Of a DNA stretch of 64,000 nucleotides, positions 11,724 through 22,634 are shown piece by piece (position 1 is the stretch's first letter; each line of letters starts with the position of its first letter). Position numbers and translations under genes: made by a program. The stretch comes from Magicicada septendecula. Taxonomy: Eukaryota > Arthropoda > Insecta > Hemiptera > Cicadidae. Location of the stretch: the NCBI GenBank assembly GCA_034769895.1, contig CM068367.1, forward strand, positions 111,894,654 through 111,958,653. The letters run 5' to 3'. The notes below the pieces were generated by a model that did not search any database, was not told the origin of the DNA, and was given only the letters and a program-made list of their open reading frames with translations.

Positions 11724-12187
11724 TCAGAGGCTGTCGTTAGTAGCGCTGCTCGTCTTGTTGGCGACGAGAAAGTGTTTCGAAAGATTGAAGCTGTGTGTGT
11801 GTGGTGAGATGTGTTCGAATAATGCGTGCGATTTGAATTGTGTCTGTTCGTTTAGGATGTCGTTTTTATTTGTTTTTGTGTGTTTGTATATTTCTAATTG
11901 TTCTAGAGTGTCTAGTTTTCGGCCTTTTGTGTGTACGTGTAGTATGTTCATGTTATTGTCGATGTTTTTATATGTGTGGTTTGCTTCAATGAGGTGGTTT
12001 GCAAAGGTAGATTCTGTAGTGGTGTGGAGTGCTTTTGTGTGTTCAATGTATCTCTGTTTGAAGCTACGTCCTGTCTGGCCTATAGAATTTACTGCAATTT
12101 GAACAATTTAGTTTATATACACCGGGTAGATCGAATTTGTTTTGTGCTTTGGGCATGCGTTTTGATAGTGTGTGTTCTGTTTTGTTA
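11724..12187 (-). pseudogene. GIY-YIG-type endonuclease domain of the Penelope-like element, frameshifted
   Basis: It lies directly downstream of the reverse transcriptase in a shifted frame. On the - strand one frame gives GVYKLNCSNCSKFY and the next continues as GQTGRSFKQRYIEH, together forming the GVY...Y-GQTGR-F--R---H pattern of Penelope endonucleases. A one-base shift separates them near 12082-12090. The closely spaced cysteines (CSNC) match the zinc-binding insertion seen in this family. The domain then continues to a stop at 11724-11726 (ends KTSSATNDSL). In intact elements this nuclease nicks the target DNA. Here two frame changes relative to the polymerase make a full-length product unlikely. 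Confidence 0.75.
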
Positions 12188-13864
12188 GTAGTTTTGTAAG
12201 CGATTCTGTACCCTGCTTTTTTTTAATTTGTGGGCAATTTTTTCTGTTTGTTTGTTGATGTATGTTAGTGTTATGAATTTGTTGTTTTCTGTCTTTGTCT
12301 GTTGTTTGTTTTGTGTTTTGTGTAGGAGTTTACTGACTATTGTTCTGTCATAACCGTTAGATTCTGCTAGATATTTTATCGTGTTTAGTTCGTCTTTGTA
12401 GTCTATTTCATCTAAGGGGATGTTGTTAAGTCTATGTATCATGGTTCTAAAAGCAGCTAGTTTGTGTTGTATTGGGTGATTGGAGGTGTTGTGTATTAGT
12501 GTGTCAGTTGTAGTTGGTTTTCTGTATATACTGAATTTGTGCCTGTGTTCTAGTTTTGTGATGGAGAGGTCTAAGAAGTTTATGGTATTGTTGTGTTCAT
12601 ATTCGGCAGTGAAGGTTATGTTTTTATGTATTTTGTTTATGTGCGTTAGTAACTGTTCACATTGTCTTTTGTTTCCCCTGTATAGTATTAGAATGTCATC
12701 AACGTATCTGTGCCAATATAGTATTTTATGTGAATGTCTGTCATTGTTTGTGAGTATTTTTGTTTTTTCTAAGTGTTGGAGGAAGACTTCTGCTAGAATG
12801 CTGGATATGGGGGAGCCCATGGGTAGGCCATCGTTCTGTGTGTAGTATTTATTGTTATAAGTAAAGTAGTTTTGTTTTGTGATAATGTTCAGAGTTTCTG
12901 TTATTTCATTGATAAGTTCGTCTGGTGTGTTGTTCTGTTTGAGTTTGTTTTGTAGGATGGTGATTGTTTCAGAGATGGGAATGTTTGTGTACAGGTTTTT
13001 AATGTCAAAGGAGGCTAATGTGGCGTTATGGGGGATGTGTATGTCTTTTATTTTTGTTACTAGGTCAGTGTTGTTTTTTACTGCAATGTTGTTGTCTATT
13101 TGTGTGTTGTCTAATAATTTTGTCTAGATATTTTGCCAGTTTGTGTGCAGGGGCATTACGGTAGTTGATAATGGGCGGATCGGAATGTCTTCTTTATGGA
13201 TTTTGGGAAGCGCTTGGAGTGTAGGTGCTGATGGTCGGATTTGTTTCATGTAGGGCTTTTGTTTATGTGTCATAATGTGTTTGGCTTTGTTGACTATTTG
13301 TTTTACTGAGTTTTGGTATCTGTCGGTGGGGTCGTGTTTTAGTTCTGTGATGTTGTTCTGTTCTATGAAGTCTTGTACTTTTTTGTGTAGGTTGTCTGTG
13401 GGGATAATTACAGTCGTGTTGCCTTTGTCAGCTTTTACAAATGTGATGTTGTGTTTGTGTGCCTTTTCCCTCAGTTTGATGGCTGTGTGTATTTCTGAGT
13501 TGTGGTTGTTGTTGTCTGGTGTCTTATGTACTCCTATTGTGTTGTTTATATTATGTCTTAATGTGTCTTGATGTTCTGGTGCTGTGTTTTGTATATTTGT
13601 TTCTGTGTCAATTATGAGCTTTGTTAGTGTTTGGTTGTTATGTTTGTAATGTATGTTATGTTTTAGGCCTTTATCAAGGAGTGTTAGTTCGTTTTTTGTG
13701 AGTGTGACGTTCGTGAGGTTTACTGTACGTGGGTAGAATTTGTGCGAGGGAATTATATCTGTTTTGATTGGTGTCAGGTTTTTTATTTTTCTGTCGTGTT
13801 TTGTCTGTATGATATGTATTTGTTTTTTTGTCCATTCATTTGTGTGATGTATTAGTTCAGTCAT
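12185..13864 (-). pseudogene. Penelope-like reverse transcriptase, one frameshift
   Basis: This is the RNA-dependent DNA polymerase of a Penelope-like element, which copies element RNA at a nicked target. The N-terminal frame (13124-13864) carries the family motif ALPKIHKEDIPIRPLS near its end. A frameshift around 13130-13170 moves the reading to the next frame, in which the fingers/palm continue (SFDIKNLYTNIP, then GLPMGSPISSILAEVFLQ). The catalytic box YVDD is present at residues 39-42 of the frame ending at 12185, followed by a FLDLSI motif and a basic thumb (KIAHKLKKS). The catalytic aspartates are intact, so the frameshift is the main lesion. There are no introns or env-like genes. Sequence use is T-rich on the + strand, so long antisense frames appear but look spurious. 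Confidence 0.85.
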
Positions 13865-13953
13865 GTAATTGTGTCCGTATGTGTTGGCGATATGTAGGTG
13901 TAGTGTTAATGCTTTGCAGTTAAGAGCGTCTTAGCGGCAAACGCATCAAAAGA

Positions 13954-14574
13954 GTGAAGACCTTGGCATCAGAAATAGTAAAAGATGAAAGCTGCCTAGG
14001 CCTCATATCAGCAAAACAAGCATTCCAACGAGAATGTTTTTGTGTTTATGACAAGTTGATCATCGAAATGAAAACCAGATCAAAGGCATACGAATCAGTA
14101 TTTGCAGACTTTGAATTTTTATCAGGGTCATCATTGAAGAAATGTACCGTTTCTGAATTGGAAAACTGTGCCAAGGACTTTGGCCTGAAGTACAACTGAG
14201 ATGTTGACGCTGTGGAAATGGTAAGAGAAATAGGGAGCTACAAATTTCATATGACGGAGCTGCTTAAAGACGTAGCCTCAGCTTCCCACTTAGATCTATT
14301 ACAGTCCATAAATACCTACCAACTAAGAGATGCCTATCCTAATATTGTGATTGCCTTCAGAATTTATTTAACAATGCCCGTGAGCGTGGCATCTTGTGAA
14401 AGAAGCTTTAGCAAACTGAAACTAATCAAGAACTACTTGCATTCACGAACCGGCCAGGGACTCTTGACCAGTTTGGCAATTCTGTCAATTGAGCACAAAA
14501 CAGCAGCAAATCTGAACTTTGATGACATCATTGACGAATCTGCATCCATAAAAGCCAGGAAAGTGAAATTTTGA
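13954..14574 (+). pseudogene. C-terminal part of a hAT-superfamily transposase (ZMYM/TTF-type)
   Basis: The segment ends in the hAT dimerisation region: an MPVSVASCERSFSKLKLIKN block followed by RTGQGLLTSLAILSIEH. These are the standard C-terminal signature of hAT transposases and of domesticated zinc-finger MYM proteins. An in-frame TGA at 14197-14199 interrupts it after LKYN, and the same frame resumes with DVDAVEMVREI. No N-terminal zinc finger or first catalytic aspartates are visible upstream, where the Penelope-like element abuts, so only about a third of the protein remains. No TIRs or 8 bp target duplication could be identified. A single-exon fragment of a domesticated gene is possible, but the stop argues for decay. 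Confidence 0.7.
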
Positions 14575-15092
14575 GCATATGTAGATTGTGGAAGTGGAAC
14601 CTCCAATGAGTACACCATTTTAGGACTGTAAATATTTTTTTGGAGAATGTTCTTGAGATTTTATTGTTATTGTGTTTAATTCTTGTGTGTTATTAAATTA
14701 CATTTGTCAAAGTTCCAAAGTTACCTTCACACACTATTATTATCCTTCCAAAACCATAACTCGATTCAGATAATTTGAAATAATACTACTGATTAAAGTT
14801 TTTAAATGTTCTATATTTTTAATTTAAGAAATATTATCATTACTTTGTCTCTCATAAAGTCTGTCCTTAGTTCTACTCTTGCCTCGATTAAGAAGAAGTT
14901 TTGTTAGCAATATAAGGCCTATATTATAAAATAAAAGACGTATTCATATTCAATTGAATATTCATTAGTTTTAGAAAAACACTTTAGCTGTTTAATTTCT
15001 TATTTCGCTAATATAAAGCTATATAAGAGTGTCATTGAACAACATAAGTAGTTTATTGTCATTTTTTCCCGGAACGGGGGGAGGGGGGAGGA
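14575..15092. other. Noncoding stretch after the hAT fragment
   Basis: This is AT-rich sequence with a purine run at 15071-15096 (GGGGGGAGGGGGGAGGAAAC) that marks the truncation edge of element C. No gene was seen. Confidence 0.5.
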
Positions 15093-15098
15093 AACAGA

Positions 15099-15927
15099 TC
15101 ATTTCGCCAAGGGCGCAGTATGAGCTAGATACGTCCCTGAGTAGTTGTGTTCAGCCCCTTTTAGCGATCTATTGATGTGTGCAATCACTTTGTGCTCACC
15201 TTTATCATTGCGTTGGTAGAGTACTCCTCCGATGGCATAATCCGAGGCGTCGCAATTTAGGACATACGTGCCCTCCTTCTCGGGGTGGAATACGTTAAGG
15301 TTCCTGCTGTAAAGATCTTTGGTTGCGTTAAAGGCACACTCGTGACGCTCCTCCCATCTCCATTTTGTATTCTTCCGTAAAAGTTCCAGCAACGGCTCAA
15401 TTGTTTCGGAATACTCAGGAGTGATATGTCGGAAATAACCAGTCAGACCGAGGAATGCTCTGATGTCCTTAGGTTTCCTGGGGTTCAGGAACTCCATGAT
15501 CGCTTGTATTTTCTCTGGATCAGTCGTTATTCCATCCGCCGAAATTATATGCCCTAATTTGTGATCTACCAAACTCGCACTTTTCGAGGTTGAGGGCCAG
15601 GCTAGCGTCCTTTAATTTTTGAAAGACGATCTCAAGGTGTTGGATATGCTCTTCGAAAGATTTGGATATGATCAAGATGTCATCCACGAATACGCTAACA
15701 AAATCTTCCACTTCAGGACCTAAAGCTAGTTCTAAACACTTGACCATGGCGGCTAAGCTTGTTACCAATCCAAAGGGGACTACTTTGAATTGGTAGCATT
15801 TATTTCGGTACAGAAATGCCATGTATTTACGTGATTCCTTAGCAAGGGGGGTTTGCCAGAATCCACTTTTGAGATCGAGGCAGGACATATTTAACCCCCT
15901 GGCATTTAACAAATAGGTTTTTCGCAT
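15099..15927 (-). pseudogene. Reverse transcriptase and RNase H fragment of element C
   Basis: The polymerase begins in frame immediately after the Gag stop, inside the RT fingers (LNMSCLDLKSGFWQTPL). It shows the PFGL motif (residues 51-54) and the catalytic FVDD at 80-83 of the frame ending at 15520. A frameshift in the overlap at 15520-15572 passes to a second frame carrying the connection region (IRAFLGLTGYFRHI) and the start of RNase H (CDASDYAIGGVLYQ). That frame breaks off at 15099 before the remaining RNase H catalytic residues. The enzyme would copy element RNA in virus-like particles, but this copy cannot encode a complete one. Confidence 0.85.
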
Positions 15928-16668
15928 TCAGATCTTTCTCTGAACCTCCTCATTCCAGTATCTAGCCCTGAAATGCTTTACCAGATCTTCGTAGGTGTTG
16001 ATCTTATCGTGGATAACGGAGAACCACTCCGCCGTAGTACCCTTTAGGCGTCTTACTACAAAGTTAATTTTGTCGGCCTCACCTAAAGTGTCCCCCAGCG
16101 CTTCCATGTCCCATTGGCAGATTTTAATGAAGTTTATGGGGTTTTCACTTTCCCGTCCAAAGAACTTCAGCTGTGAATTAGCGTTGTCTAGGGTCTTGTA
16201 GACATATGTAGTCTGGTTGAGCGGTGACGACGTACTTTGCAGTCGTGACATCTGACGTTTCAGCTCATGGATCCGCAGGTCTTGCTCGGCCACTAATTCA
16301 CTCATCATGGACGTGTGCTGTACTACCTTCTCCTCAATCCCGGAGATTTTAGCCTCGCATTCACTAATGCGTGAATTGTTAATCTCTAATGCCGACTCTA
16401 TGTTGGATCTTACAATTTCTACTTGCTCGCTAATTCGTTTTTCAGTAGATTCTAACAGCTGTTTGCTCTGTTTGGACTGGTCTTGCACGGCCGCGTATAT
16501 TTTTTTGTTTTCTTCATGGAGCGTTTTATTTTGTTTAATGGCTTCTTCTGAAATTTTCTGTATATTCGCTCTCATTTCTTCTTTACCGGCTTTATTTTCT
16601 TCGGAAATTATTTTCATATTAGCTAATAAGGCAGCTAAAGTATCCTGTATTTCTGCTGTATCCGCCAT
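15928..16668 (-). CDS. Gag N-terminal region of Gypsy element C (truncated)
   Basis: The 246-residue frame starts at an ATG at 16666-16668 (MADTAEIQDTL) preceded by an AT-rich leader. Residues about 15-150 are a long predicted coiled coil with E/K/Q/I heptads. From about 165 on there is a retrotransposon Gag-like alpha-helical domain (LKFFGRESENPINFI, then LKGTTAEWFSVI, ending FRARYWNEEVQRKI). The equivalent helix in element D Gag reads FKDKFWQEEEQESL. In an intact element Gag would package RNA. Here it ends at a TGA where the deletion joins it to the polymerase, so the nucleic-acid-binding C-terminus is absent. It overlaps antisense frames without meaning. Confidence 0.7.
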   Translation of the reverse strand: MADTAEIQDTLAALLANMKIISEENKAGKEEMRANIQKISEEAIKQNKTLHEENKKIYAAVQDQSKQSKQLLESTEKRISEQVEIVRSNIESALEINNSRISECEAKISGIEEKVVQHTSMMSELVAEQDLRIHELKRQMSRLQSTSSPLNQTTYVYKTLDNANSQLKFFGRESENPINFIKICQWDMEALGDTLGEADKINFVVRRLKGTTAEWFSVIHDKINTYEDLVKHFRARYWNEEVQRKI

Positions 16669-16720
16669 ATTGATAAAATTTAATTTAAAATTTTATTAAA
16701 ATTTAAATTCACTGACTTAA

Positions 16721-18512
16721 ACGCTACAAAAATTATTATTATCACAAGATTATTATCGTAGTGTAACCCAGTTTATATGCACACAGTTATATACCAAAAT
16801 GCACTCAGTCCAATTTACCAAAATGTAAACAACCTTATCTAACACACAAACAAATAATAATCGACCTCCAATATACTGATAAAATTGTTCATGTATGATA
16901 CACAAGAGAATATGCACAACTGGTAATTTATATCCTCAGATATTTACATGAACCACCCACACGCAAATACTACATTAACTAAGATTATACGTCGAATTTC
17001 ACCAACAAATTTTATATTATTTGAAATATGTAGAATAGCATAAAATTATAGCTATTTTTCATGCCCTACGTTGCTAAGCGCCAATTATCTCTATGCGATA
17101 ACACAAATAACTTAATTATTGGTGCATAGGATATGGTGGTGCGTGTGTTATAATGCAAAAGTCTATATTGGAGGATTTAAGATTATTTATTGTACACAAG
17201 AAATATGAAATCGCTTATGTGATATATTTAACCAGAATAAATAATAATAGTATTTGCAGATATAGTCTTTTAAAATGTTAAATAATGTTCATATATGATT
17301 TGTTGTACATTACGTATACGAAGATTTCCACGGCAATGTGGAGAGGGGTTTTTTTGTAGTGGAGTCGTCAGGCGTGGCGTACGATGACAGATGGTTGACC
17401 CTGGCGATGATTACAGCTGGGCTGGTGTCCTGAAGTTCATACATTGACACTGACGATTCGCACTCGAACAATGATTCTAGTGGTACCGTTAATGGAATAT
17501 TACACAGTAATTAGAATAATACAAGTATCTCAGGTAACAGTGGGTATTTAACTAAAGACGGTATATTAAACTTATACCTATCCGGAATCTTCAAGTGTTC
17601 ACTTGTAACACTAGATCTACCACGGTCAGCAGATCTTCCTAAACGGAAATCTTCCACTCACACGGAAACTACTGATGATATTATTACAACAATAAGTAAA
17701 CTATTAAATACTTCTGGTACTGTAGAATACCTCACACAGTAAACCCAGTTTAAGTTCAGTTTTATACCCGTTACGTTAATGAACAATAACGTGTCTGAAG
17801 ATGGATTAATTAAACAGTTTTGAGAGTTCGCACTTGTTACTACCGACGAATGGACTTAACGAATTTTCGCAAGCGAAAAATCTTGAACGAGAACCGCACG
17901 TTCCCTTCGCGACAGCTAGAAAAGAAAAACTGGCCGTTCAGCACCCGGCTGAGGAAAATTCCGACTGACCTTCGAAGCTTCTTATTTTGGAAAAGAAGTC
18001 ACATGGTTATTTTGCGCACGGCACTAGTGTGGTTTCATGCAGGAAAGTGCATAGAATTTGCAAGGGCATGCATAGATGGTTATCTATGAATGTCTTATCT
18101 CAAGTAGAATTGCGTTTTATAAAGAGTTTTATATTTAAAAAAAAAATCATTTTAACGTTATATTACGATCAGGAAATATAGGGAAACTGTAGCTAATATA
18201 ATAGTTTATGTCCAGTTCAAGTGTCAATACGTTCGGCTAATTATATCACGCACGGTAGGGAAAAAACGTTTATCACTCGCGCACGCGCGCACTTTTCCAC
18301 TGACACAGTACATGAATAAATAGAACATAAAATAATAAACAGTTTGACTTATTCTACTTCCTTATCCGTTCTAAGATACAAAACTTATAGCGAAAAAACC
18401 AAATCTAACAAAATACCATTTAAAACCTGAATGTTCATCGTCCGTGTATTTAGATTAGCCTGCACTGCTTACCAGGATCCTGTGTTTCATTGCAATATAT
18501 ATAAAATTATGT
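16721..18512. other. Gene-free stretch upstream of element C
   Basis: It is AT-rich to about 17300, then moderately GC-rich with scattered CACAC and CG-containing words (17330-17480, 17820-17960, 18270-18290). It might include the 5' leader or LTR of element C, but I found no paired termini. Two short overlapping + frames at 17820-18181 have no recognisable product. Confidence 0.45.
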
Positions 18513-18915
18513 TTCACCCCAAATTATTTATAAGACTAGACTTGTTTTTTTATTTATACGAGTTTTATAGCCATTTTTGTAATGTACTAAGTACTAAACC
18601 CATGTAATAGATTACGACGTAGTTAACTGTCATTTAACTCACTACTGACAACAGCCACCAACCGACATTGGACATCAATATCAAGGTATACGTAGTGTCA
18701 AAAAATCTATGTCTAACCCAAAATTATTTTAGGACTAAACTTGTTATTTTATTTTTACACATTTTGTAGTCATTTTTTAATGTACTATCTGTACCCATTA
18801 TAAATTACGATGTAGTTAATTTAACGCACGTTAATTTAGACGCTCATTTAACTCACTACTGCACCGCAGCCGCCAACGGACAATGTACATTGGACAAACA
18901 ATATGTAGTGAGGTT
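18513..18915 (+). repeat. Two-copy tandem repeat, unit about 200 bp
   Basis: Copies 18513-18712 and 18713-18915 share CCAAATTATTT, GACTA-ACTTGTT, GTAATGTACTA, ATTACGA-GTAGTTAA, CATTTAACTCACTACTG and CAACGGACA-type words in the same order, with roughly 75-80% identity by eye and small indels. No coding potential was seen. It could be part of a diverged satellite or a duplicated LTR fragment. Confidence 0.8.
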
Positions 18916-19052
18916 TTGTTGTTGATTGTTGTCTCGGACATTCTTTTCGTGTGTTTACATTTTGAAAGTTTTTATTAAGTTGTATTAGCATGGTTGAAGG
19001 TTTTCCTCTTTAGCCCTAAAATACATTTTTAATAAGTTTTAATATTATTTAA

Positions 19053-19137
19053 GTTGGTACCGGTACCGAGAATTGGGAATCGAATTTTAAGGAATCGGTA
19101 CCGGTACCGGAATCGGAAAATTTGGTACCGACACACC
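19053..19137. repeat. Cluster of GGTACCGGTACCG motifs, possible transposon end
   Basis: GGTACCGGTACCG occurs at about 19056 and again near 19102, with a further GGTACC at 19121, interleaved with GGAATCG/GAATCG words. The right end reads GGTACCGACACACCATT. On the - strand this is AATGGTGTGTCGGTACC, which looks like a hAT-type end, but no partner end was found. Confidence 0.5.
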
Positions 19138-19264
19138 ATTAATTTTAACATTTCGAAAATTAGATAAAAAGGTCATTTTACTATTGGATAAATGTAGTAG
19201 TTTAAAGGAAAGCAAAATTGATGTCAATAAACTTTTAATAATATATATTATTGTATATGCACTT

Positions 19265-20520
19265 TAATAAAGTTCAGTATATTACAGTCATGATCAGATG
19301 ACATACATAAACATGGGCATATCATAGATGTGAAAAATAGTGTTCCCGACCCTAATTTAGAATGACAGTTTTGATTATATAGCATAATACTTTATATGTA
19401 AGGTATGTAATATGTATATGTATGTATATACTTTAAATTTGATTGATTTAATAGAGTCAGTAGTGTGTGTGTGTGTGTACGCATGCATGCGTAGAGTGAA
19501 AATGCACTTTACTGGTCTTGCACAGTCTATACTGTGTAGAGAATTCACAAAGTGCTAAATCAATATGGAGTGTAAACACAAAAATTGGAGGTATGATAAT
19601 ACCTCTCAGTTTATATTCCAACATTTACTGAGGTCTGTGGCTAAGGTCCGTCATTACCTCTTATTATTTTGGCATCCTGAACTTGCAGAATTTTACTGGT
19701 TGGAGATACTCTTGTGTTTTAACAATTCTGTTAAAAAATTCGTAACAAAAATTAATATTGATGTATTAATATCGCCGAATGGTGTATTATAAATAAAAAC
19801 ACTTCTCTCTACAGTTCTTATGATATAATGAGGGGACCATTTAAATAAGGCACTTCAAATTGGATTTTTATTACAAACATTAATATTCTAGTGCTGTTCA
19901 GCTGTAATATAATTTTGTGTTATCCTAGATATGAACAATGAAATGTTCCCCACTCTAGTTTAGAATAATAGGTGTGATCAAGTAAAATATACTTAACATG
20001 TTAAATTATATGTAATAATAATAATAATAATAATGTTGTTTTAGCTCTGACTGTAGAGGGTAAAATGCACTTTACTGGCCTTGCACAATCTGTATTGTGT
20101 AAAGGATTCACATAGTGCTAAACCAATGTGGAATTTAAACATAATATTAAAGGTGTGAAAATACCTCTCAGTTTATGTTCCTACATTTGCTACGGTTCAT
20201 CGCTAAGGTCCAGTGTTACCCCATATTGTTTATGCATTCTAAACTTCTAGAATTTTGTGAAACCAAGATACTATTTTGGTTGCTATTGTTAAAAATCCTT
20301 GTAGCAAAAATTAGTATTTTTGTTTTCAAATGTTTTATCGCAAATCAAAATGGTTCTTCAACAAGTGGATAAAATTTTATACGATTCTTATGACAATGTA
20401 TAAGAAAGTCCATTTAAAAGAAGATATTGTACATTGGATTTTGTTATAAGCTTCAGTATTCTAATGGAATTCAGTTATAATATATGTGAATTTAAGTCCT
20501 AATAAATGAACAGATCTTTG
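19265..20520 (+). repeat. Diverged tandem repeat, unit about 620 bp, about two full copies
   Basis: The segment about 19490-19970 realigns with about 20055-20510. Shared words include TTTACTGG-CTTGCACA-TCT, ACCTCTCAGTTTAT-TTCC and AATTTT at matching spacing, at roughly 70-75% identity. The block with GTTCCC-AC-CTA-TTTAGAATGA at about 19340-19370 recurs at about 19947-19975. The array therefore has about two units plus flanking partial copies. Short frames inside are not conserved between copies, so it is probably noncoding. Confidence 0.75.
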
Positions 20521-20635
20521 TTTATTAAACTAAGCACCTAAACTTGAGATAAAAATTATATGTAACAACTGTATATATATGTAGTAAAACAGATGGTGAT
20601 CCCACAAACGATTAGTTTTGTTTTTATAAAAACAG

Positions 20636-20765
20636 TGCCACAAAAGAGCTGTCTTATGACAGTTTCCAGCTGAAAAATGAAACAACTGAAGATGCCGTAA
20701 TTCTTAGCTTTTATGGACTTAAAGAAGACCTAAGACAGTGTTGTTTGCACAAAATTTTAAAGGTT
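20636..20765 (+). CDS. Candidate internal coding exon of the host gene
   Basis: An open segment of 43 codons (from ATKELSYDSF to CCLHKILKV) is bounded by AAAAACAG at 20628-20635 and by GTAAGG at 20766-20771. It ends in phase 0, which fits the phase 0 start of the exon at 28383. The product has no motif I know. Evidence for: codon-like composition in an otherwise AT-rich region and compatible phase. Evidence against: a weak acceptor without a strong pyrimidine tract, a 7.6 kb intron full of transposons, and a one-in-three chance of phase agreement. Transcript data would settle it. Confidence 0.3.
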
Positions 20766-20942
20766 GTAAGGACATTCAGCTTTATATAGAAAAATGATAA
20801 TATTAGATGTACACAAGGTAATTCATTCATATTTGCTCATTTTTCTTGTATATTTTATACTATTAATAATAATAATCCTTTTGGTACAAGAATATATTTT
20901 ATTATTTTGTGAATGTTACAATATTTCATTAGTATTTAACTA

Positions 20943-22634
20943 GGCATATTATATAATTTAATTTACTATATATTATATAATCTAACGTTATTTGTATCGT
21001 TGATGAGCCCCCTGTTGAGTAGCACAAATATTTATAACGTTACAAATTTGCAATGGGTGTAATCATAATAATAACAACGTAAAATTGTTTAAAATAATTA
21101 AAACATTTATTAATTAAAATTTCAAAATAAATTTTGAATTAAATTTTCATTATTATCGCATGTGTATGGGTAATCGTAGTACCCATACTTATTAATTACA
21201 TACACGTAATATCAGATATTCCATACAAACATAAAATACTCTTATAATTACAAATACATTGGATTATTAATAATATGGCTCTCGACTTGCTCAGTATTAT
21301 TATGAGTAATTTATTATACTCTGAAATCTTTCCTTTTTAAAAATAAATCTTATTGTTATTGCATATGCATTACTTTAATAACTTTCTATTCTTTCTAAAT
21401 ATTTTTAATAAATTATTAATTCAAAAATTATGCTTTCATAATTACTATACCATTTAAATTTAAATATTTCCAATAAATTATTGATTCAGAAATTATGCTA
21501 TAATTACTATACAAAGACATTTATATTTACAAGTTATAAATTACACTTTTATACATTATTGTCTTTCTTGTGACAATGTTTATCTGTCTTTGATTAAGTC
21601 TTTTGTTATGAGGAATACATGGCTTCCTTTCACCTTAATTGTAGTGGTTCCTCAGCGTACCCTTTCCTAATCCTGAGTCCTTTGTTGGTGAATCCCACAT
21701 AGTCGTGAAGTCCTGGATCCTTTCCTCATGCTCCTGGTCCTCTTGGAAATCCGGTGACTCGTCCTCTACATCTGGAATTTATGCCATGTAGTGTGCTGCT
21801 CCCTCGTCCTCTGTAATCGTCTCTGGCTGCAACGGTAGTGTCTTGAAAGTGATGATGTTGTCAAGCATCGCCTCCGGCTGCCACTGTAGTCGAATGAAAA
21901 GAGTTGAAGTCGTTGGGCAGAGCCCCAGGCTGCCACTGTGGTCTGACAAGAAAGAGAACAAGGCCAATGTGCCTCGCGTATTTATAGTCTAGGGCGCAAA
22001 ATTCATGTTTCGACAATTCTCTGCACAAATCGGTTTTTCGTGGCGTCCTTTTACAAACACAATTATTCAAACACTTTTTTCACTTGTCTTCGCAACATGC
22101 GAAGTCTTTTGCAAATTATCTGATATTCATTTGGTTGGTAATTTTTATGTCTACAGTGTGTTTAAACCGTTTCTCGGTATCTTAATTATTATGGGTTTTA
22201 TTTATGTTTATTTTCACTGTATTCACACTTTTGATTATTTTTGCACTATCTTTCATACACACATGCGTCTTTATATTATACACACTGTGGCATATTTGGT
22301 TTTGTGATATTTATTGCACACTTATCACCATTTAAATAATTCATATAATTAATAGCGTTTATTTAGGGGTGACGCTTGACAGGAATCAACTGGCCTCACA
22401 CACACACACACACACACACCAGATACACGTGTACACACACACACAGCTGAGTGGCGTGACCCACCTGTCCAAGCATGCAAATTTGTTGTTCACTTTACAA
22501 TTCAGATTGAAAGCTGAATTATTATTACTAACAATATGACTTATTTATTAAAATTATATTAATTATCTTAACTAATTGTGAAATGCACAGTACCCTATAC
22601 ATTTGTACTGTTGCAATAAATTAATTTTAAAATA
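20943..22634 (-). promoter_or_regulatory. Possible solo LTR-like segment with a - strand TATA box
   Basis: Sequence below about 21600 is extremely AT-rich. 21600-22030 is GC-richer and contains TATAAATA on the - strand (about 21979-21986). Just downstream on that strand are three degenerate copies of a GGCTGC-AC-GTAGT unit (21826-21950, about 50 bp apart). This promoter-then-leader layout suggests an LTR or a transposon promoter, but I could not define its ends. A (CA)n microsatellite lies at 22397-22420, with more CA at 22432-22444. No product is recognisable in the short frames. Confidence 0.3.

Larger units (their letters stand above)
11573..13880 (-). mobile_element. Penelope-like retroelement, - strand
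   Basis: The element has a reverse transcriptase followed by a GIY-YIG-type endonuclease and a short 3' tail (11573-11723). The tail recurs at 62637-62806, which confirms that it belongs to the element. The 3' limit is set by where that similarity ends. The 5' limit is uncertain: coding begins at 13864 and unrelated hAT coding starts by 13954. I found no pseudo-LTR duplication at the 5' side. At least two frameshifts break the coding region. Confidence 0.8.
15093..16720 (-). mobile_element. Internally deleted Ty3/Gypsy element C
   Basis: On the - strand the order is Gag N-terminus, then directly reverse transcriptase, then RNase H. The rest of Gag, the protease and the RT N-terminus are missing, and so is everything after the start of RNase H (integrase, 3' LTR). 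No LTR, PBS or PPT could be identified. A possible 5' leader lies above 16668, but its extent is unknown. The Gag is of the same long coiled-coil type as element D, so the two belong to related lineages. Confidence 0.75.

Noticed and set aside
11755-13571. Several + frames rich in Cys, Phe and Val over the Penelope-like element
   Set aside because: They are antisense to the reverse transcriptase and GIY-YIG regions, and their composition follows from the A-rich sense strand.
18513-20520. A CRISPR-like or satellite array
   Set aside because: There are only two diverged copies of long units, no short regular repeats with spacers, and the context is eukaryotic.
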